NCBI RefSeq assembly: GCF_910592395.1
Contig: NC_088314.1
Span: 15,351,998-15,415,997, forward strand
Length of the DNA: 64,000 nt
Source of the DNA: Lineus longissimus
Taxonomy: Eukaryota > Nemertea > Pilidiophora > Heteronemertea > Lineidae
Reading direction: 5' to 3'
How positions within the stretch are numbered: position 1 is the first letter of the stretch; each line of letters opens with the position of its first letter. A program made the translations under genes and the position numbers. The notes below the pieces were generated by a model, which saw only the letters and a list, made by a program, of their open reading frames with translations, had not been told where the DNA came from and made no database searches. Of the stretch, positions 1 to 11,100 are shown piece after piece.

Positions 1-714
1 TCAACACGTTCGGAACATAAACTTCCGCAACACTGTTGTGTAAACTGATATACAAATACTCTATATAAGTGCAAAGTCTCATCGAATTTGGGTGCATAAT
101 ATCTACACTACGACAATGAGTATTAATATCAATCTGAGCCACAAAAAAATGCTATGAAGACGGACGGCATAAAATATGAAGTTGAATAATAATGTCTACA
201 ACCGTAGTCGATATAAGACTATAAAATAATTCAAAACCATTTATTTCTATTAATCCCAACCACCCGAAATCATTACGCAGAGTAGAATGTAAAAAATACA
301 ACGCTATAACAAGTTCTCTCGGTAAGGCTGGAGGTTCGTTTGAAACTACGTGTAATGCTGTAATGCTGTAATGTTGTTCCGGTCCATTGATGTACGAGGA
401 AAACTGCATGTCTTCAACCGTGAAGGCACACGTTTAGCTTGCCATCCTGGGATAATGACATTGGATAGCGCCCTGAAATATGTCTGGTGGTTTCTGATAA
501 AAAGAACACGATGTACTAAATATGTAATACATGTACATATGTATTATTTATCAATTAAGAACTATATCTAGAAATATTCTTCAGATTTCTTTTGCTTATC
601 CGTTGCTGATTTAAGCCATTTATATATCTCAAAGTGGTGGGTAGATTGCTCTTACCAAACGAGAAAAGCGCTCCCATCGATATTCCTTTTGTTGTCTAAT
701 CAATGGGCGCTACT
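1..714. other. no recognised gene (left edge)
   Basis: AT-rich sequence with only short overlapping ORFs on both strands and no recognisable domain, tRNA or transposon terminus. It includes a TACATGTA palindrome near 530. It reads as intergenic or intronic DNA. Confidence 0.4.
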
Positions 715-1305
715 CTTTTGATATCTTCTCTGACTGAGGCCACATCAGGAGATTCCAACGGCTGTCAGACGATTGTGTGTTCTCTCTGTCTCAGGATATA
801 TCATTCGGCAGGTTTCTGGGGCTGTATTGCACCATAGTGCTTTCTCTTTACCAAGTCCACATATAGTACATCAGCAGAATGAAGGTGGAGTCACATCGTG
901 GTGCTTTCTCTGACCAAGTCTATATATTGGCCGATTCAAGGACTGTTAGACCATGATGTGACCGACATTTCCTTGAATCTGCAGATTAAAGGAAATGTCG
1001 ATCAGACTATGGTGGCTTTTCCGACTAAGATGCCTGACACTACACGAGTGGATTCAAGGGGCTGTAATACCATGCTGCTTTCTCCGACAGAGTCTATAAT
1101 TTTGCAGATTCAATTGGCAGTAAGACGATGCTGCTTTCTCTGACCGCGGGTTCACATTATTGAGCAGATTCGTGGAACTATGAGACCATGGTGCTATTTC
1201 TGACCCAGTCTACATATCAACATTTCTGACCGAGGCTACATCAGTAGATCAAGACGCTGTAAGATCATGCTGCTGCTGATTTCTTTGACCGAGATGTCTT
1301 AACTT
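715..1305 (+). repeat. degenerate ~60-bp tandem repeat
   Basis: About nine to ten diverged head-to-tail units with a period near 55-62 bp. Each contains a variant of TTTCTCTGACCAAGTCTA, then GCAGATTCAAGG, then GCTGTAAGACCATG. Clear unit starts fall near 717, 779, 839, 901, 1013, 1077, 1133 and 1193, and the last unit is partly duplicated. The ORF at 898-1143 is the same repeat read in one frame and is probably not a gene. Units differ strongly, so the array is old. Confidence 0.75.
963..1000. repeat. 12-bp-arm hairpin inside the tandem repeat
   Basis: CGACATTTCCTT at 963-974 is the exact reverse complement of AAGGAAATGTCG at 989-1000, with a 14-nt loop. It occurs in one repeat unit only. Confidence 0.7.
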
Positions 1306-1504
1306 AGATGTCAATTTACGGAAGACAAGTTAGAGCAGGAATTCTTTAACGTGGATGACCTACAATTAGTATCAATTGGCGTTGAGTGCATCATTGTTTT
1401 ACCACTGCTACCAAAATATATACAGTAATGGATCAGAAAATCAAGAGTTTCATCTAGAAATCCAGAGGAAATTGGTTTGGCCTATTGAAATGCAAAGATC
1501 AAAC

Positions 1505-1744
1505 TCAACTTGAAATAACGTTGGTCATCTTGATGGAAATGTGAATCATTTGAAAGGAGATAGCAGTATCCAAAGCGATGTCTCGGATTAGCGCGGCCAC
1601 TTGATTAGTCCCACCCGGATGCGGATCGTAGGGAAAAATTCCAACAATAGCCACATAGGAAGAGCTGCTCTCGCGGCGCCCACTCCAGAATGAGGTTGAT
1701 TGCACATGCGCATTGGAGCATAGTAAACAAGTTGAGAACTCCAT
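1505..1744 (-). CDS. possible coding exon, unknown
   Basis: A 79-codon minus-strand ORF with fairly protein-like composition, including a YVAIVGIFPYDPHPGG stretch followed by an Ala/Ile-rich segment. The IxGIFP pattern is loosely reminiscent of the start of ligand-binding domains of class C receptors and guanylyl cyclases, but nothing else confirms this. No clear splice sites were identified. It could be chance. Confidence 0.18.
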   Translation of the reverse strand: MEFSTCLLCSNAHVQSTSFWSGRRESSSSYVAIVGIFPYDPHPGGTNQVAALIRDIALDTAISFQMIHISIKMTNVISS

Positions 1745-2019
1745 GGCAAAAAGTGCACTTTTCGTTTCTCATGATGTCTGTGGATGCGGCTTCTTATAAA
1801 TCCTGTCGGCGATAGATCATTGGAATTGTCAAGTCATCAAGCAAGTAGGATTAGAGGTTTGCGTAACAATGCCTCGATGGATTCCGCTTCATTTAGTTCG
1901 CCATGTTTGATAGAGTCATCTAGCGGCAGGCGTTTACGCGCGACTGGCTTCCTCCGACGGCATTTGAACAGAGGAAAATTGGGATCTTGGTATAAGAGAC
2001 ACCTTGAATAGCACATCAA

Positions 2020-5000
2020 AAGGATGGACGGCTTCGCCTTTTCACTATCCTAATGCTAAAACCCAACGCCATTAAAGCAGGGTTTTCTATGGCATGGTTT
2101 CATCACTCAGCGGGCGTTGCGTCGCCTGATACATTTTTCATAAAAGAAAAATCACTCTTCTCCATCATTACAGCATTTGGCTGAAAATGGGCCCGATGAA
2201 CCATGATGATGTTAAAAGGTTATCATACTCAGAAAGCGTCTTTTGAAATTGATGGTACAAGCGTTGGTATTAATCTATTGAGGATACTTTATAAAATAAC
2301 GGGTGACTCAAAAAACATTCGAAGTCGTATCGGGGCCGTCAGAATCTGTTTGATTCACTTACATTTGTCTAGTACCCAAACGTTTTTTCAACATAATACT
2401 GTAGTGAAAACGAAGTAGATGTTATCAAGAATTCATGAAGACTTAGAATTTGGAACTTCAGAAATTAAAAGAAACTCAAGTATTTTTCAAAAGGTTTGGA
2501 ACTCAGATGCTAAATGTTATTGACTGGGTAAAGATATTACCAAGACCAACAAAATGATACCTTATTCAGAAAATGCTCTGAACTCCTTGATATAAAGGAG
2601 ATACAGAGCATTTTGTCTAAGAGACAAAATTGATTATTTGGCGTGATGGTGGGCATTCTTTGTCTTAGAGGGGTTTTAGAACCTCGTTAAAATACCAGTT
2701 ATTAGCCTTATTAGCCTAATAGTCGCTACTAGAAATGAGATAGACTGTTTGAGGCATGTATTTTGTGAAAAAATCAAGCAACAACCTGTCAGTAGTACAT
2801 AGTAATAGCCATTGAATAGAAGGCAAATTATCTTGCAAAAGCGCCCCTGTTGTCAAAATTTGGAACCTAGTGCTAGATAAGAAGCTGTAGTATTGGTTAC
2901 AAATTCTTAGTCGTGATTTATTCTTGATGTTATGTAATCATTTAGTTTTAAAAAATTACAGAGGAAGTGGGATATTAATCGCTATTGTCATGATTACATA
3001 AACAAATCAACGTTCTCGAGGCGTATAGTCTCTCGAACTTTGCCTGTCACAATCTGCACAAATTGTATTATGTTTGTATTGACGTAAGTACAGAGGCTAA
3101 CAGCATTCTAAAGCTGGAATAGACTTTGTGATCTATTGATTTCGCATGCGTATATGAACTAACACTGGCAAAGGAATGAATGTTGGCACACAAGGCATCA
3201 CAAATATCAATTATGAAATCATGTCCAATAACAAAAGCCCTATATAGCGCTGGTCATTTCATTAGTATTAACGTTTGCTTTATATATCACCGAAGCTAGG
3301 GAATAGCAATTTCTAAAGATGACATGACCTTCCGGAGTGCAAACTAGTGCTTCAGTCATGCACTGGCTGAACCTATCACTTTTTCAAAACATCAGAGGGA
3401 GTAGCGTGATGAAGTCACCAAGTCATCAAGTCACGTAATATCATGCCGCAATCGGCTACATTCGACTCCCGCTTCCGAAACAGGCTGAGAACAGGCATGT
3501 TATGGTATTTGGTCATGTGTCTCGAGTGCAAAGTTCGTGTTCTCAGTCATGATTTTGGGTAGGTTTACGACATGGTGGAAACTTTTAAACCGCGCTTTAT
3601 ATTGTTTATAATTGTATTCAAAATTAAAGTATGAATATAAAGGAAGGCAAGAAAGACAAGCATTATCCACCACCCTCAAAACCATTACACAAGTAATGTA
3701 AAAGATATATTTGAACTACATTGTATCACTACGCCTTTGCAACATTACATTATTTGCCCCAACCTCGCAGTTAAAAGAACTCGATCAGGCAACCCAATAC
3801 ATGGTATTTAGTCTTAAAACAAAGCATATTCGCACATGAGACTAAATACCCATATCGTTCCACACTCTTAAAGGGTTATCGAAAGAGCCTTCGTGAGGTC
3901 GATGGGCATAAACATGCTCGGGTCAATCTCGTGGTAGGCGGATCTGAAGCCTTAATGGAGCCGCCTTATTTGTTTCAATTGGTTTTCGTGATCCATTCAA
4001 CTAAAGTACATATCAATACCAGACGATGCAGAAACTTCAGTGGGAAAAATATCAGTTTTTTTTAATTATAAATAAAGAAACGCCGAATAATGACGCCTTG
4101 CTAGCAGAAAAATATTCTTCGACACAATTGTCTAGTTACAGTGTTTTATTGCTCCATTTAATTACTATTCGATATCACTAACATGGTGACGAACCGTGTG
4201 TATGGAAAGTACGACTTAATTTCACAGGTTGAACGAGGTGTTCGCCGGCAGCCTGAACAATCTCGAGCCATTGCGTGAATGTTTTGTTGACCATGTCCAC
4301 CAATTACAGAAACACGAGCGAGTGTTCCTTTCGTGTCAACGGAAATTACCGAAGACGCTTCCGAGTATCATCGCGCCGTAACGTCACCAATGGACTTGAT
4401 CACCTCTCGATGTATTATTTGTGATTGATGGATGGCAAAGAACACAGCAGTTCGATAAAAGTAACTTAGGGGAATTAAAACCTTATCAATGGGTAGCATG
4501 AATTGACTTAGGAACAGCAAGTTCAACACTCATGATGCGATTTGGTTGACGAGTTGAACCGGTGCAATATTGCACGAAATGTTTGATAAGTGGCCAATCA
4601 CAAGTTATAGCTAATACGAGCAGTTTTCTTTATCGCTGCAGGTGTTATTCTGAACGGTGGCTCAAGTAATCAGTTTGCCTAAGAAAAATACGTGCTTACC
4701 TGGAGAGAAAATGACGACACAAAAGAAACATACAAAAGATTCGTTCATTTTGAGAGGCGTAAGGCCCGTATGTATTACTGATATCCGATTGTACCCCTCC
4801 AACACTGTTATGGGAGGGCCTTGTTTCTATGGGCCTTGTTTCCTTGTAAACCAATACCGTTTTCCACCGTGATTTCATGATTTCAAAGCGAATCGGGCGT
4901 TTTGGCGTGCCACTACAGTTTGGTGTCAATTGGTTTATTGGCCAAGTAGAAGTTCGTTTTCGTCCAAAGATGTTCGCAAGGTACTCAGTGGTTCTTGCTT

Positions 5001-5039
5001 AGTGGGGTCTTTTGCTAGCCCTGGTCGATGAAGACACCT
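2020..5039. other. gene-free stretch, nothing recognised
   Basis: About 3 kb of AT-rich sequence with only short shadow ORFs. I see no transposon ends, tRNA or convincing exon. It is probably intronic or intergenic. Confidence 0.4.
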
Positions 5040-5190
5040 GGTACAAGGAGCCACTCGAAGGTCGAAGCATTGGTTGAGTGTCATGCTCAAGGACATAGAA
5101 ATGAAACAGCGATAATGATTCCGAGAGTCGAAACCGTGACCTTCTAATTATGAGGCCGGCATTCTAATCGCTGTGCCACTGATCTCCCTA
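5040..5190 (-). repeat. tRNA-derived SINE (Met-tRNA-like head)
   Basis: Read on the minus strand from about 5190, the sequence has a D-arm/A-box-like AGTGGCACAGCGATTAGAA, an anticodon-loop-like CTCATAAT (anticodon CAT), and a B-box-like GGTTTCGACTC at 5134-5124. The anticodon-to-T-loop section resembles elongator methionine tRNA. The T stem no longer pairs, so it is not a functional tRNA. It is followed by non-tRNA body sequence running to about 5040. This is best explained as a decayed tRNA-derived SINE. Confidence 0.55.
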
Positions 5191-5199
5191 AAATCACAC

Positions 5200-6418
5200 T
5201 GTACATTATTTGTGATGGCTACTTGACATGGTCATATCACTTCCACTGAATGGACACATCGCTGCTTGACTCTACACTTGATTAGCATCCTTTATCCAAG
5301 CCCGGTGGCAAGTTTTGCTTGTTCTTCATGTACACTAGTACATGCAGATGTATTTGACCCAGGTGATCCAGTATTAGCCAATTGCTGACAGCTGTGACAG
5401 AGAAATCTTGAAAAAATTCGAAAGAATCTGGGAATAGGCAAAGGCAACTATATAGGACAAATCGTCCTTGTTTTTAAGGTGAAACTATAGTGACTCAATT
5501 TTACCAATCTCAGGAACTACAGACTACATCAAACACATGATTACATGCCATGAGGGTCAGAGGTGACAATGTCCTCTGTCCTCGTAATACGTTTACCATT
5601 TTTGTGAATTTTGGACTGATGGATTTTGTTATTTCTTAGATGGGCAAAATGAAGTTATTGTAAGTATCCTAAGGTCTTTTAGAGGCAATTAAACATGAAT
5701 AGTCAACGACATTCAATTCTTTTTTCAACCAATTTAAATGTGATGTGGTAGTAGCGTTCTCATATAGGTCATCAATGAATAGTTCTAAGCGCAGGCCAAT
5801 TGCCTACCCTGTCCAATCAGATATTAGCGCTATGGACATCAAGCGTGTCATGACTTAAAGGGGATTTCGCATGACCAAAGTTTCGGTCTACTTTTTACAT
5901 TTTCTTGGGCGGTTGAAATTGAACCTTCTCATTTCCTGTTTATAAGTCATGCGCAGATCAATTAGCGAGGTACGGCCTGATGAAAATGCAGACAATAGGG
6001 CCTGTAATAGGGTTCCATGCATCAGAAGCTGGCAAAGGGCATTGTATTGCCTGCACGAAGTTGGCGCATAAAATGCGTAGCATCCCCACAGAGATTCTTT
6101 TCCAATGGTAGACTTCAGCTTCTCCCTGAATCAGAGCGAACTCCTTGACAAGCAGCATGTCTTGTTGCTCATTTCCCCAAAGTTTCTGAGTTTCCCCGCA
6201 TCGACATTATACATGATCATAAGAAAGTTACTGGTCGAGTATTTCGCACTACAACGATCAAGCAAGTACAATTCACATCTCACCCCTTAATGTTTGTTCA
6301 TTTGACTGAGATCACGTACAATTTTACTTCTTTTATTGCATTCAGCTACCTGTGGTATGTAACAAATGATTTGCAATAATGAGAAGGACGTTTCCTACTA
6401 CGCCAGAAGTATTACGAT
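5200..6418. other. flank left of the duplication, no gene recognised
   Basis: No domain or element was recognised. A minus-strand ORF at 5958-6158 (66 codons) has somewhat protein-like composition but no splice sites or motif I can name. Confidence 0.35.
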
Positions 6419-6699
6419 AAAGTGCTACCATTTGGATGTTTTTCTCAACTGTCCGTCCATATTTTCCGCGGTCGTTTATTTGTAGTCTCTCTTAGTGAGG
6501 CAAGTAACTCACACGCAATAAATATAACAATGATATAAAAACAATTATATTTAATGAACAGCAAACGCATACATTGTTGAAGTTAGATTTGTTTTTTTTG
6601 TAGAGTAAAGTAAATTTACTACTTATCATGAAATCCACTAAAAAACAGCAAAGAACTATAACAATGCTGATCAGCAATTTCTCGGGCAAAATCGCAAGT

Positions 6700-7320
6700 G
6701 TCAATATGTCTACAGGTCGATCATACCAAAAGCTCAAGTTCAACGTTCAACTGTTTTGAAATTGAAATTCAGTTAGAACCCCGCGATCATTCTGCGTTGG
6801 ATACGCGAGTCGGATACAAGTGCCCCCGACGGTCTAATGTCTCCCACATGCCTGGGGAAACTAGGGTACCACGCCCATCCGAGAGGGAAGTGAATGGGCA
6901 CGGGTTTGCGGTAAATGAAACTTCGATCACGAAGTTCAGTATAACACAAGTCTGCAGAATATGGCTGTTGAGATCTTCGGTACCGTGACGAACAGCAGCC
7001 AGCAATTATAAAGTCTAATAACATACTGATGGACCCAGCACTAGGACAGAACGACCTCGTTGAAGTTGTTTCCGCTCCCCTAAAGTTTGGCGAGTCATGT
7101 GCTGACAGGTTCCTCGTAACAGCCGCCTTGTGGCGTGCGACGCTGCATGGTCAGGCCCAGGGGTGTGTGATCAAGGATGGCGCTTTGCGCTTGAGTTGTA
7201 ATATTTACTGAGGTAATCACAGTTTGATTGTTTGCCGTCCTAGAGATATTATGATAACTAAAGATGCGGGCCACGAACAACGACAGTGAGAGCGTTGACC
7301 CGATCTCTACACCAAAGCTA
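6700..7320. other. duplicated 3' flank of the acetyltransferase gene
   Basis: Moderately GC-rich sequence conserved in unit 2 (about 20200-20800). Its ORFs on both strands are not frame-conserved: unit 2 has a 2-bp insertion in a CCACGCCC stretch and a long poly-G at 20631-20647. It is probably non-coding. Confidence 0.4.
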
Positions 7321-7342
7321 ACACTTTCAATTTCAATTTCAA

Positions 7343-7348
7343 TTTATT
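7343..7348 (-). promoter_or_regulatory. possible polyadenylation signal
   Basis: TTTATT on the plus strand gives AATAAA on the minus strand, about 240 nt downstream of the acetyltransferase stop codon. It lies next to a (TTGAAA)n run that looks like a retroposon tail, so it could belong to a repeat rather than the gene. The same hexamer is at 20821-20826 in unit 2. Confidence 0.35.
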
Positions 7349-7583
7349 CTGTATTAATTCCATATGGTTATTACAGAGGTAAATAAGCAAGATAAGCAAC
7401 GTACAGTGTGAGATGTAACTATATAAATAACCATAAATAAAAGTACAGAGATGAAAGGAGATACCATAACCTATATATATGCACTGTATACGGACATAAC
7501 ATGTGAGCTGTCACTTCTTTCGCTTTCACCCGAAACCTCAAACAATCCATTGCTAATAACTCATAGACCGACCAAGACCCAAA

Positions 7584-8180
7584 TCAATGGAAAACATCTC
7601 TGGATAGAAATGGCTCATGAAGCTGCGAGTATCTTAGCGAAAAAAAGCTGGGGACTTTCCCACCAGACCATTTGCTGGATAGACCAAATTTCTGGTTTAA
7701 TGTTTCGTTGAAATCCGCACAACCGATAAAGTCAGGATATGTCACTAGGGTGTGCACCTGTTTAGGCTTGATGTTCTCCAACAGATCTTGGAGGTTTCTC
7801 GCAAAGTGGACCAAAGCAGCCTCTTTCGTTTCGCAGTAAATGTTAATTTCGTGACATTCCCAATTTTGGTCATCATCAACCATCCAATTGTAAAAACTCA
7901 CACCGTTAATTTCCCCACAATTATCTTTGGATATTAGGAAGCGCTCTGGGAAGCAATAGGAAGGACTAAAATTCGAAATTACATCCAGCTTGTAGCACCG
8001 CCGTGTGATGCAGATCCAGTTGGATGGAAACTGACGTCTGAAGTCCGCCATCTCTAAGAATGTCTTCATTTCACTGAAGGGTACGCTGTTGATATGTTCG
8101 ATCAGGTTGACGTTATTTTTGAAACCGCACTCGGCCCTTGACACGTCTTCGGGATTGAATAGAGTGAAGTGGTAAATTGA
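7584..8180 (-). CDS. exon 3 (terminal) of the NAT16-like gene (unit 1)
   Basis: The acceptor TTTTAG is followed by 198 sense codons and a stop. This is the longest open frame in the neighbourhood and is preserved at the same length in unit 2 (21658-21062). It encodes the C-terminal family domain, with CFPERFLIS and EINIYCETKEAALVHFARNL stretches. Confidence 0.8.
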   Translation of the reverse strand, partial: SIYHFTLFNPEDVSRAECGFKNNVNLIEHINSVPFSEMKTFLEMADFRRQFPSNWICITRRCYKLDVISNFSPSYCFPERFLISKDNCGEINGVSFYNWMVDDDQNWECHEINIYCETKEAALVHFARNLQDLLENIKPKQVHTLVTYPDFIGCADFNETLNQKFGLSSKWSGGKVPSFFSLRYSQLHEPFLSRDVFH

Positions 8181-11100
8181 CTAAAAATAGAAGAGAATAG
8201 GCAAATAGCAGATGACAGAATGTATAATACCCTTATCTATCGTCCGAGGACAGAGTGTCCTGATGAGGACATAACGGACACTGACTTTACCTTCAATACT
8301 TAAAGGGACAATATAGGCAGCAGCTAGGCTAGCCGCCAATAGGGGTCTCTCACATCTCACAGTACGTCGAAATGATTCTCGCTTGTACGAGGATTATATT
8401 TAGTGTTGAATCTGACATTACCCAGTGCATTTACTGTGTATATAAGCCACCTGAAGAAGGCCAAATTACCCATTCTGCTCCTGCCTTTAGTCCCCTTTTA
8501 AAGGCCCAGGCAACGGTTTTCGATGCGGGGTCGTTTAAAACTCTTCTTGTCGTGATCATGTACGCACCAAGGAGGTTATTTTGATACTAGTCAATGAGGC
8601 TTACTTACTATTGTAGATGCTACTTGCTTCCTATCCTCAGCCGTGAGTCTATTACTGTGCCAAATTAAACTTAGTTTTTCTTCCAAGTTCGGATAGAGAC
8701 TTTTGAGTTGCCTGATCATCTCTTTATTCAAAAAGGCCTGGAGACCCTGCTCTCGATAATCAACATGCGTCCTTGCACCCATAAAGAGCATCCCCCTTCC
8801 TTCGTTGATTATCTCCGCACCACAATATGCAACCTGAGAAATAGAGAAAGGTAATACCACTTACATGCTGTGCACGGAGAAAACCAAGTCGTGCAAGCAG
8901 GAGAATCGTATCAGCCTCTCGCACTGTTTTCTTCAATAACAAATAACCCGTATTCTGAAACACATTGTTTGCTGTAGCGTAGCCTTATTTCAGGCCTAGT
9001 CTTTGAAGCAGCAGTCTCTAGTTTTGATGTCGCAACCGTAACCGCTTGGATTCGTACAAAGTACTAATCTTCTAAGTATTAAAGTGATAGTCGGCTTGCA
9101 GTATGTTTGTTCTTCTTCTGGTTCATCAGTAAACTGTTTTTCTAAACGTGTTTGATGCTTTTCCAATTTTCTTTCAGCTCTTAGATAGCAGAAACAAGCG
9201 TTATTCGTTATTTTCAGTACGCCCAAGTCCTGGCATGAAAGACCTTTCCCGCCACGTGGGTGCACGCCGATATCCGAGTTCACGTCACCCCGCTATCAAG
9301 ACGCAACGTCATTTCCATTTATCGTCGATGTTGCGGGCTAATCAAGCGCCATCAGCGTGACGTTGATAAAAACCGATATCAGCACAATGTATGGCAAGCC
9401 AAAGCGGAAATAATCCAACCCGTGGGAAAATACTCGCAACATTCAAAAAGTGCATGCAACATTTCAAATATTATATGCAACATTTCGAAAATGAAATCAA
9501 CAATATTAATAACTAAATGCCACCCGTGAAAAATACATGGCAAAAATTTTTTATGTTCAACCTTTTTTCGAGAAACATTTTTTTGGGGGGATTTTTTTTT
9601 TCGTCCAACAGTTTTTTTTGTCAAACATTTGTTTGTCCAACATTTTTTTCGTTCAACATTTTTTTCGTCCAACATTTTTGCCCAATTTTTTTCGTTTAAC
9701 ATTCACGTGACCAAGCTATAGTCACGTGGCCTCATAACAACCTCATGATGACGTGTCAGAGCTGTTGGAGTCGTCCTAAGATTTTACCTTCACCTTACTA
9801 TTAACGACAACAACAACGCTGGTGTTCATGTTGTTGATGTCGTCAAGATAAACTCGTAAGGAAATTCCAGATGGGCCGTAAAGAAAAGTATGAGTTCAAA
9901 TCACTTAGAAAATTGTAAATTCTTGATCTGTTGTACTTATTATGCCATAATAAAACTTTTCTTACCAATAATTATTTTATTCAACGCACTAATAAAGCTC
10001 AGTACATACTAGCACAACTGTCGGACTTGCCAGGACAGCAGTACCAGTATTCTCAAAGTTCTACTGTAAAAAATACACGTGTTCCATTCTGAAAAAAATA
10101 AGTTGGCGCAAGCGCAAAGGTATACCTCCTCGCGTAACTCACCCGTACGTCATCAGTTATGAGGTCACGAGACTGTAGCTTGGTCACGTGAATGTTGAAC
10201 GAAAAAATGTTGAACGAAAAAAAGTTAATATAAAATAAATGTTGCTACGTATTTTTCACGGGTTGCAGGTAGTTTTGAAATTTTTGATGTAATTTTCGAA
10301 ATGTTGAATTTAATTTTTGAATGTTGCGAGTTTTTTCCACGGTTGGATTATTTCCGCTTTGACTGGCCATAAATATGACGTCAAGTTCAGGAAACGCCTT
10401 ACTGGTCATCGTTCCACGTGGAAAGAGTCGATGCGTTGAGAGCTAGCTCGGGTCAAATTGGAGTCAACATCAGAAAAGCGCGATAATTCAGTCAGATTTA
10501 GATTTTTTTCCATTTTTTGTGCAATTTGATGATAGAAACAACTTATGTGGAAAAGGAGGTGACTGTGCAGCCGACAGCTTGGTAATATTGTCTTTAATAA
10601 CGCCAATGGTCCTTTAACATGTTTAATGTGAAGGATAAGCCTACATTGCATTTATCCCTTTTTTATTTATTACCACTAGCAAATTACCCGGAGGCGGGCA
10701 AGTTGAAATCAGCCATAACCCCAGGCCAACACTCGGCACTAACGACCGACAGTAACTGTGCGAGGGCAGAAGGATACGACTGACTCTCGTTTTCGAGGAT
10801 AGTTAAAATGGGTGGGCTATACCTTGAGTCCATGGGCAGAAAGATTGAACTGCATTGACATTCTAATTCAGTCTTATTGATTTATTTGATAGAAACTTTA
10901 ACACAAAATTAACAGTATTTGGTGCCTTTTGCTGCCTAGAGTTCAACTTATTAGGTCGACGACTTATTGCCTAATATCAGACCAATGAATGATATATAGT
11001 ACGTTATGTGCCCAACCCCGGGCGCAATTAAGACTATTCACGCCGCGTCAGTGAAGGAGTTCGGACTTTGCGTCACCTGCTATACAGTAGTTCCTCGCAT

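Noticed and set aside
898-1143. 81-codon ORF as a gene
   Set aside because: It is one reading of the degenerate 60-bp tandem repeat.
1784-2011. 75-codon Ser/Arg-rich plus-strand ORF
   Set aside because: The opposite strand is equally open and no splice site or motif supports either.
5120-5190. Functional tRNA-Met gene
   Set aside because: The T stem and acceptor stem do not pair; only the A-box, anticodon loop and B-box resemblance remain.
8242-8279. Hammerhead ribozyme
   Set aside because: CTGATGAG is present, but the GAAA strand and a proper stem II are absent on either strand.
8864-8999. Possible extra exon of the NAT16-like gene (frame with LLLKKTVREADTxLLLARLG, ending at a GTAAGT donor)
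   Set aside because: It would need a 31-nt intron before exon 2, and exon 1 joins exon 2 directly in phase with the family's conserved sequence. The unit 1 copy also has a stop in the upstream frame.
9379-9702. Lys/Asn-rich 107-codon ORF
   Set aside because: It is the T-rich 15-mer array of the MITE read on the minus strand.
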